Below are positions 13,468-18,632 of a stretch of DNA of 18,632 nt, piece by piece. The notes below the pieces were generated by a model. The model saw only the letters and a program-made list of their open reading frames with translations, did no database searches and had not been told where the DNA came from. The translations under genes and the position numbers were made by a program. Origin of the DNA: DASPTR01 sp041481365. GTDB taxonomy: Archaea > Thermoproteota > Bathyarchaeia > Bathyarchaeales > Bathycorpusculaceae. The stretch covers positions 1 through 18,632 of the forward strand of contig JBGPBS010000026.1 of the NCBI GenBank assembly GCA_041481365.1, read 5' to 3'. Within the stretch, counting starts at the first letter, position 1. Each line of letters opens with the position of its first letter.

Positions 13468-14811
13468 ATGAGCTTTTTGCGGAGAGTCTTCAGCGCACCA
13501 AGAATCCCCCGGGGGCGTCACACGTATCGAGGCAAGGATCAGTTTGCTGGTTTGGCTTTGCAGCTTCGGATCGAATCTGGCGGCCAAGGGGTGATGGTCA
13601 TAAATGCTCACACTGTTCTTTTCCTGAACGAGACCGCCTCTGCCTATGCGTATTTCTTTATGCAAGGGTTGCCCTCGGCGGAGGTTGTGAAGAAGATTCG
13701 GCGAATGTACAGAGTCGGCGGAGCGACCGCGAAGCGGCATTATGAGAAGCTGGTCTATGCCATCAGTACATTGGCGAAAACTGAAAATATCTGTCCGATA
13801 TCTTTTCTGGATGTCAAGACTATTGAGCCCTTCACGCAGAAACTTTCTGCGCCCCTGCGTATGGATTTGGCGCTGACGTTCAGGTGTCAAAACAATTGTG
13901 TTCATTGCTATGCTGGTGGACCTCATGAGACTGAGGAGTTGAGTACTGAGCAGTGGAAAGAGGTTATCGATAAGGTTCACGACGCTGGCGTTTTCATCGT
14001 AACCTTCACAGGCGGCGAGCCCACCTTGCGGGAGGATTTGCCTGAACTAGTGCTTCATGCCCAGAAAAGGGGAATCGTGACGGGCCTCGTGACGAACGGA
14101 AGAAAGCTCAAGGACAAGAAATACGTTGAGCAACTTGAAAAGTCCGGACTTGATTTTGTTCAAGTAACTCTCGAATCTCACAAAGCGCAGGTTCATGATT
14201 TGATGGCGGCTTCGGAAGGAAGCTGGAAGGAAACAGTTGCCGGCATCAAAAACGCTGCAAAAAGTCACGTCTACACGACGACAAACACCACCCTCAGCAA
14301 GCATAATGCTGCAGATTTCCCGGACACTATCGAGTTTCTCAAGAGCCTAGGCGTTGCGGCATTCGGATGTAACAGCCTGATCTATTCTGGAAAAGCCAAT
14401 GCAGTAAGCGAAGAGTTCGCTTTGCCAATTGAGACGTTGAGCGAGCTCCTGCCAAGAATACGTGACAAGGCACACGAGCTCGGCTTGAAGTTTCTGTGGT
14501 ACACACCGACCCAGTACTGCCGCTTGGATCCAGTCAGACTTGGCCTAGGCGTCAAATCGTGTACAGCCGCGAACACTAACATGTGCGTCGGCCCGAACGG
14601 CGATGTTTATCCCTGCCAGAGCTATTTCGAAAGCCTCGGAAACATCCTGAAGGATTCGTGGACAAGAATTTGGAACCACCCGCTCGCAGAGCAAATCAGA
14701 GAAAGAGAGTATACTGAGCCAAAATGCAAGGATTGCCCTCAATTGCAAATCTGCGGAGGCGGGTGTCCATTGGAGCTGAAGAAAGAGAACTACATATGTG
14801 CTGAATCCTAA
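13468..14811 (+). CDS. Radical SAM/SPASM peptide-modifying enzyme with N-terminal PqqD-like (RRE) domain
   Basis: The 447-residue product has three parts. Residues about 28-103 look like a PqqD-type RiPP recognition element (VINAHTVLFLNETASAY, then GLPSAEVVKKIRRMYRV). The radical SAM core follows, with the 4Fe-4S motif C140-x3-C144-x2-C147-Y and the SAM-binding GGEPT at 182-186. The C-terminal SPASM domain has cysteines at 365, 373, 383, 420, 423, 429, 433 and 444, enough for two auxiliary clusters. Such enzymes install thioether or carbon-carbon links in peptides. The probable substrate is the Cys-Ala tail encoded 17 bases upstream. The chemistry is inferred. Confidence 0.9.
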   Translation: MSFLRRVFSAPRIPRGRHTYRGKDQFAGLALQLRIESGGQGVMVINAHTVLFLNETASAYAYFFMQGLPSAEVVKKIRRMYRVGGATAKRHYEKLVYAISTLAKTENICPISFLDVKTIEPFTQKLSAPLRMDLALTFRCQNNCVHCYAGGPHETEELSTEQWKEVIDKVHDAGVFIVTFTGGEPTLREDLPELVLHAQKRGIVTGLVTNGRKLKDKKYVEQLEKSGLDFVQVTLESHKAQVHDLMAASEGSWKETVAGIKNAAKSHVYTTTNTTLSKHNAADFPDTIEFLKSLGVAAFGCNSLIYSGKANAVSEEFALPIETLSELLPRIRDKAHELGLKFLWYTPTQYCRLDPVRLGLGVKSCTAANTNMCVGPNGDVYPCQSYFESLGNILKDSWTRIWNHPLAEQIREREYTEPKCKDCPQLQICGGGCPLELKKENYICAES

Positions 14812-14817
14812 CTTCTC

Positions 14818-14900
14818 TAGCGCGCGCTATACTTGATCTTCCCAAATCTTTTTCGCAAGTTTTCCAAAGTGACTTCATTGTTAGGTCCGAGCGCGCGCTA
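14818..14900. repeat. Pair of GC palindromes downstream of tRNA-Pro
   Basis: TAGCGCGCGCTA (14818-14829, a perfect palindrome) and AGCGCGCGCTA (14890-14900) lie between the radical SAM stop and the 3' end of tRNA-Pro. They are the best-matching members of the same family as the copies in 9942-11429. Confidence 0.6.
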
Positions 14901-14906
14901 TGGAAG

Positions 14907-14981
14907 TGGGGCTGCCCGGATTTGAACCGGGGTCTATAGAGCCCAAGTCTACAAGCCTAGACCAAGCTAGCCGACAGCCCC
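14907..14981 (-). tRNA. tRNA-Pro(UGG)
   Basis: A 75-nt cloverleaf folds fully: acceptor GGGGCTG/CAGCCCC, D arm with GG at 18-19, anticodon stem GTAGA/TCTAT around loop CTTGGGC (anticodon TGG), T stem CCCGG/CCGGG around TTCAAAT, discriminator A. CCA is not encoded. No intron. A TATA-like CTTAAATG lies about 40 nt upstream (15019-15026). Confidence 0.95.
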
Positions 14982-15065
14982 TTTTGTAGCCGCTTGCAAG
15001 ATAGAATTTGGAAAGACACATTTAAGAGATTCTCTAGAATTGGAAAGGCTGAAGGGATTTTGCTG

Positions 15066-15401
15066 TCAGCGTGTTATCTTGTTTCTGATGCTGCATTGGA
15101 GCACTTTTGGGCAGACTAGGCATTCGTCTGGTATGGGCCGTTCGGCTAAGGTTGAATTCAATAAACTGGTGTAGTGAGCACATTTTGCTGGTGAATCGAA
15201 GACTTTCGGGTAATCTAGTGCTCTAACGTCCACGACTCTTAAGCCTTCCATCGTCAGGTCTATTTTGGACATGCAGAAGGGGCAGGCATAGTTGGTTTTT
15301 CTCGGGAAATCGGTTGAATCGGTCAGAACGGCTGGTCTCTCGAAGGATTTTCCGCAGCCCTTGTATGGGCATTTAAGCTTTGGCGGGTGGTGGAAGTTCA
15401 C
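15066..15401 (-). CDS. Cysteine-rich zinc-binding protein of unknown function
   Basis: The 111-residue product opens with a zinc ribbon: CPYKGCGKSF, then CPFCMSKIDL about 25 residues later. After a 'LRVVDVRALDYPKV' segment comes a second cluster, CAHY...CLVCPKVLQC, which could bind another zinc or an iron-sulfur cluster. I do not recognise a named family. The GTG at 15401 is the start; a strong TATA-like CTTATTAAAT lies at 15457-15466. It sits between two tRNA genes on the same strand. Confidence 0.75.
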   Translation of the reverse strand: MNFHHPPKLKCPYKGCGKSFERPAVLTDSTDFPRKTNYACPFCMSKIDLTMEGLRVVDVRALDYPKVFDSPAKCAHYTSLLNSTLAERPIPDECLVCPKVLQCSIRNKITR

Positions 15402-15510
15402 CTTGGTTCATTCCTTTTGCCTGGCGTTATGCCTGCACAATATCTGTAATATTAATATTTAATAAGCATTGCTGTCGACACGCACAACACAAATACACTT
15501 CATCGAAAAG

Positions 15511-15584
15511 AGCCTCGGCGGGGCTTTGAACCCCGGACCTGCTGCTTACGAGGCAGCCGCTCCACCAGGCTGAGCTACCGAGGC
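15511..15584 (-). tRNA. tRNA-Thr(CGU)
   Basis: A 74-nt cloverleaf: acceptor GCCTCGG/CCGAGGC, D stem GCTC/GAGC, anticodon stem GCTGC/GCAGC around CTCGTAA (anticodon CGT), T stem CGGGG/CCCCG around TTCAAAG, discriminator T. No intron and no encoded CCA. A T-rich TCTTTTC follows the 3' end and may terminate it. Confidence 0.96.
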
Positions 15585-15610
15585 ACATCACCGAAAATTC
15601 GCAACACACC

Positions 15611-15618
15611 TATTTAAA
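15611..15618 (-). promoter_or_regulatory. TATA box of tRNA-Thr
   Basis: TTTAAATA on the minus strand, about 30 nt upstream of the tRNA 5' end: canonical sequence and spacing for archaeal tRNA promoters. Confidence 0.7.
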
Positions 15619-15799
15619 CAGACACAAAGAAGTCACAAAGGGCCACAACAAGGAAGGCAATCGTCATTGCGCAGTTGGACCATTGCAGGAAAGCAGCTGC
15701 AACCATGTAACGGCCTAGAAGAACGTGGATTACGAGTAATCAAACATGGGAATTTAGACTGGCCAGTTGAACTTGGTCCAAGCTAAATTGGTGATGCGT

Positions 15800-16744
15800 T
15801 TACGCAAGGTTCAATCGATAGATGAGGTTCTTGCGCGTGACCCTGAACCCCAGTCTTTCATAAAGCTTCATTGCACCTGTAGGGTTTAGATCATCAACGT
15901 AAAGCAGTACGTCTCTCATTCCCTGGGCCCTTAACCACCGCATCGATTGAAGCATTAGGTTCGCTCCGACACCCATTCGCCTATGGGGCTTGAGGACGCC
16001 AACGTCCAGAACCCAACCATACTCAACCTTCTTTTCTTCGTTCAGTCTTACATCTACCCCTGCTATAGCATAACCAACGGGCTCATCGCGAACACAGGCA
16101 AAGAACACCTTCTGCACTTTAAACCAGGGCATCTCAAACAAACCATACCTAGTCTCCTCAACCGACTTTGGCCTATAATTAAAATGTTCGCTGAAAGCCT
16201 CATTATCAAGCCTATTCAACAAAGAAACTTCGCTATCATCTCCGACCCGCATCTCCCTGACGCAGACACCATCAGCTTCTTCAAAGCTTGAACCCAGATC
16301 AACCAGACTCTTCTTCATCATGCTCGTCACACGAACAGACTTAAACCCAAAACTCTCAAAAAGATACACACAAGCTCGCCTGTCAGATTGAGCCCAAGCA
16401 TCAACAACCCTTGTTCCCCTCGAGTCATGACTCTCCAACGCCCTCTCCAAAAGCCTTCCGCCTACCCCTCTGCGCCTAAATTCGGGAAGAACCCCAAAGT
16501 ACTGAATGATGCCCTTGCGTTCGCTACTCAGCTTATCTGCATAAGCGTCCACCATGCCAGCAGGCTCACCGTCCCACTCTGCGATGAAGAGCCCATCAGT
16601 ATTATAGCGAGGAGCATCCATCATCTTCCCAAAATCCTCAAGCGTCACCATCCTTATGTCATCATAATCCCCAAAAGCAACATTAAAAATATCCACAAAA
16701 ACGGGCTCATCGAACCCTTTTCTGAAAGACCTGATCTTCAGCAA
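15800..16744 (-). CDS. Two-domain GNAT N-acetyltransferase
   Basis: Two GNAT folds in tandem, each with an acetyl-CoA-binding motif A: FGVLPEFRRRGVGGRLLERA in the first and VGVLKPHRRMGVGANLML in the second. Motif B ends appear as VYLFESFGFK and MKLYERLGFRVTRKN. The layout resembles MshD-type double GNATs; the substrate is unknown. I prefer the TTG at 16744: GGAG lies 8 nt upstream and the protein then begins LKIRSFRKGF like other GNATs. GTG at 16765 (321 residues) is the alternative. It is divergent from thiL, with GCTTAAATC (16782-16790) as likely TATA. Confidence 0.87.
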   Translation of the reverse strand: MLKIRSFRKGFDEPVFVDIFNVAFGDYDDIRMVTLEDFGKMMDAPRYNTDGLFIAEWDGEPAGMVDAYADKLSSERKGIIQYFGVLPEFRRRGVGGRLLERALESHDSRGTRVVDAWAQSDRRACVYLFESFGFKSVRVTSMMKKSLVDLGSSFEEADGVCVREMRVGDDSEVSLLNRLDNEAFSEHFNYRPKSVEETRYGLFEMPWFKVQKVFFACVRDEPVGYAIAGVDVRLNEEKKVEYGWVLDVGVLKPHRRMGVGANLMLQSMRWLRAQGMRDVLLYVDDLNPTGAMKLYERLGFRVTRKNLIYRLNLA

Positions 16745-16856
16745 CGCTTTTACTCCAAGACCCACATATCAACAAACTACAAGATTTAAGCATTGCCAAC
16801 CAAGAATTGAACAGAAAAAAAGAACGCGCATCCGCGAAACCCCTCAGGTGTGCCTC

Positions 16857-17873
16857 ATGAACAAGCAAGAAACGCTAGGCGAAAGAGAAATAATCGAAAT
16901 CATACAGAAACAGCTGGACAGGATGCCGAAAATACCGATACCGTTCGGCGACGACGTTGCAGCCTGCGACCTTGGAGGCGGTCATCTAGCAGTGCTCAAA
17001 ACGGACATGCTAATAGGCAAGACAGACGTCCCAAAAACCATGAGCCTCTGGCAGGCAGCACGCAAAGCCGTTGTAATGAACATCAGTGACTTCGCCGCAA
17101 AAGGCGTAAAACCACAAGCACTGCTCGTATCACTCGGACTCCCCAGAGGCTTAGACAAGAAGGACATACAAGAAATCGGCAAAGGATTAAATGCGGGAGC
17201 ACGCGAATATGACACCTACATCATCGGCGGAGACACAGGAGAAGCCTCAGACCTCATAATAAACATCTCAGTATTCGGCACAGCCAAAAGAGCGGATATC
17301 ATGTTACGCAGCGGGGCGAAGCCCGGAGACATCGTCGCCGTTACAGGACCATTCGGAAAAGCCGCAGCTGGACTGAAAATCCTCATCGAAGACCTTCAAG
17401 CGCCGAAAGACGTACGAAAGAACCTCGTCGAATCAACCCTAATGCCACGGGCACGACTAAAAGAAGGCCTAGCTCTTGGAACCAGCAAAACCGTCACAGC
17501 AGCAATCGACTCAAGCGACGGCCTAGCTTGGAGCCTTCACGAAATCGCAAAGGCAAGCAACGTAGGCTTTATCATCGACAAGCTTCCTATCGCCGAAGAA
17601 GCCGAAGAATTTGCCAAGTCAAACAAGCTGGATCTGGGAGAGCTGACGCTGTACGGGGGCGAAGAATACGAACTCGTCCTCAGCGTAAAACAAGAAGACT
17701 GGCAAAAAGCAAAGCAAGCAGTTGCTGACTTTGGCTGTGAGCTACTGCCCATCGGCAAAGTGACGAAAGGAAGAAATATCGTCCTGAGCGAGAACGTGAA
17801 GACATGTGCAATTGAGCCCAAAGGCTACGAACACTTCAAGACAGATGTGAGAATCAGCAAAGCAAGCACTTGA
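16857..17873 (+). CDS. thiL: Thiamine-monophosphate kinase ThiL
   Basis: ThiL phosphorylates thiamine monophosphate to thiamine diphosphate. Family marks are the N-terminal GEREIIEII, the metal/ATP-binding IPFGDDVAACDL, the NISDFAAKGVKPQALLVSL stretch, YIIGGDTGEA, PGDIVAVTGPFG, AAIDSSDGLAWSL and LYGGEEYELVLSV. The 338 residues are full length. The start is the ATG at 16857, with GGTG just upstream; a GTG three codons earlier is also in frame. It is divergent from the GNAT gene, and no other thi gene is visible. Confidence 0.96.
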   Translation: MNKQETLGEREIIEIIQKQLDRMPKIPIPFGDDVAACDLGGGHLAVLKTDMLIGKTDVPKTMSLWQAARKAVVMNISDFAAKGVKPQALLVSLGLPRGLDKKDIQEIGKGLNAGAREYDTYIIGGDTGEASDLIINISVFGTAKRADIMLRSGAKPGDIVAVTGPFGKAAAGLKILIEDLQAPKDVRKNLVESTLMPRARLKEGLALGTSKTVTAAIDSSDGLAWSLHEIAKASNVGFIIDKLPIAEEAEEFAKSNKLDLGELTLYGGEEYELVLSVKQEDWQKAKQAVADFGCELLPIGKVTKGRNIVLSENVKTCAIEPKGYEHFKTDVRISKAST

Positions 17874-18083
17874 TCGTTGTTTTCTCATCAGTCTGACAGA
17901 AAAGTTATATGAGAGAAAAGTCGCTTTCTTTTCAATCTCGTGTCTCAGCCTCAAATTTTGGGCGATATCCACGCTAACAATCACCCATGTCTTAAACGCG
18001 TTGTTTCTTTGGCCCCGACTATTAAAGTGAAAAGGAGAGAACCAAAATCCGAGGGAGCAATCGTCAGTTTAGTCTGACCTCTT
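17874..18083. other. Intergenic region between thiL and trmY
   Basis: About 210 bases with no supported gene. GTTATATGAG near 17906-17915 resembles a TATA element on the plus strand but no gene follows it. TCAGTCTGAC and AGTCTGACC occur near either end, perhaps by chance. Confidence 0.3.
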
Positions 18084-18632
18084 TCAGGATTTTCCTTTCC
18101 TATCAAGAAGATAATTCAACACTGTTATGCATGAACCAGCCAAATACGGTTGTCTTCCGAGGCTTATTTTCTGACCGTAACGCAAAGCAAAGTCTTCAAC
18201 CTTCTTAGGCAAACCCACATGGTCTCCTAGGACGAAAACCGCGTTGTCCGCAAAATCAATGGAGGCCACGTCTTCGCCACCTTCCTCAAGAACGTAGACT
18301 TGAGCCCTGCTGGCAACATCTTTCATCAAGGTCTCAAAACCAAACCTGTTGACCACTATGCCAGGATGCGACTTTGCGGCTAACACTTTCTTCAAAATCT
18401 GCTCCCAAGTCTGCAGGTCCGTGCGCACATCGTGCAAAGAAGCACCTTCAACCATCAAATGCACCGGAGGACGCGGCGGACCGTAAAGCACAGCGTGGAA
18501 GAGGACGTCCTTACGAATACCGTGACTCAAGAACAAGCTTGCAACGATACACTCATAAACTATGTCCAAACGGCCAGCATCATGCAAATTGGCGAATCCT
18601 GAGTCAGTCCTGCCCAAACGCGAGTACAAGAC
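18084..18632 (-). CDS. trmY: tRNA (pseudouridine-54 N1)-methyltransferase TrmY, 5' end outside window
   Basis: TrmY is a SPOUT-class enzyme that methylates pseudouridine 54 in the T loop of archaeal tRNAs, giving m1-psi in place of bacterial ribothymidine. The visible ~182 residues match the family: RTDSGFANLHDAGRLDIVYE, then LSHGIRKDVLFHAVLYGPPRPPV, GEDVASIDFADNAVFVLGDHVG (the SPOUT knot) and the C-terminal GSCITVLNYLLD. The frame is open to the right edge and relatives carry about 10-15 more N-terminal residues, so the start codon lies beyond the window. Confidence 0.92.
   Translation of the reverse strand, partial: VLYSRLGRTDSGFANLHDAGRLDIVYECIVASLFLSHGIRKDVLFHAVLYGPPRPPVHLMVEGASLHDVRTDLQTWEQILKKVLAAKSHPGIVVNRFGFETLMKDVASRAQVYVLEEGGEDVASIDFADNAVFVLGDHVGLPKKVEDFALRYGQKISLGRQPYLAGSCITVLNYLLDRKGKS

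Noticed and set aside
9896..14981. Integrated element bounded by tRNA-Pro attachment sites
   Set aside because: I looked for a second copy of the tRNA-Pro 3' end and for an integrase gene. The 9896 fragment has a different acceptor sequence, and no recombinase is present.
15427..15609. 60-codon minus-strand ORF over 15511-15584
   Set aside because: It is the translation of tRNA-Thr.

Overview
The window reads as chromosomal DNA of an archaeon. It encodes archaeal/eukaryal-type release factor aRF1, formylmethanofuran:H4MPT formyltransferase, an AN1 zinc finger, TrmY, tRNAs without an encoded CCA, TATA-type promoters, and some starts that look leaderless. A methanofuran/H4MPT enzyme together with an F420-type ferredoxin-domain protein points to an anaerobe with the archaeal C1 (Wood-Ljungdahl) pathway. 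A TACK lineage such as Bathyarchaeia is my guess, not something proven here.

Layout. 1-1659: start of a ferredoxin-domain (FrhB-like) protein on the minus strand, then an ArsR-type regulator divergent from a TPR protein across one palindromic TATA element. 1660-2026: non-coding, with several strong hairpins. 2027-8970: a mostly plus-strand housekeeping and metabolic run: Ftr, aRF1, a DUF167 protein in reverse, a PLP aminotransferase, an MFS transporter, a BCP-type peroxiredoxin, two tiny proteins sharing a C-terminal motif, and a MoaF-like protein. 9066-11430: a low-density, decayed-looking stretch. It holds a stand-alone Lrp/AsnC ligand-binding domain, a broken GNAT gene, an AN1 zinc-finger protein, tRNA fragments, a 45-bp degenerate repeat in three copies, and a recurrent alternating GC palindrome (AGCGCGCGCTA-like).

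11473-14811 is the most interesting part: a compact three-gene operon. (1) A small two-TM/zinc-ribbon protein overlaps (2) a secreted/single-TM protein with a DUF2207-like layout and a C-terminal tail of ten cysteines in near-perfect Cys-Ala alternation. It is followed 17 nt later by (3) a radical SAM/SPASM enzyme with an N-terminal PqqD-like (RRE) domain. This layout predicts that the enzyme post-translationally modifies the Cys tail, as in a RiPP system but on a large membrane protein.

14907-18632: tRNA-Pro(UGG), a zinc-binding protein of unknown function, tRNA-Thr(CGU), a two-domain GNAT acetyltransferase divergent from thiamine-monophosphate kinase ThiL, and the 3' part of trmY running off the window edge.

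All family calls come from reading motifs. No database search was run.
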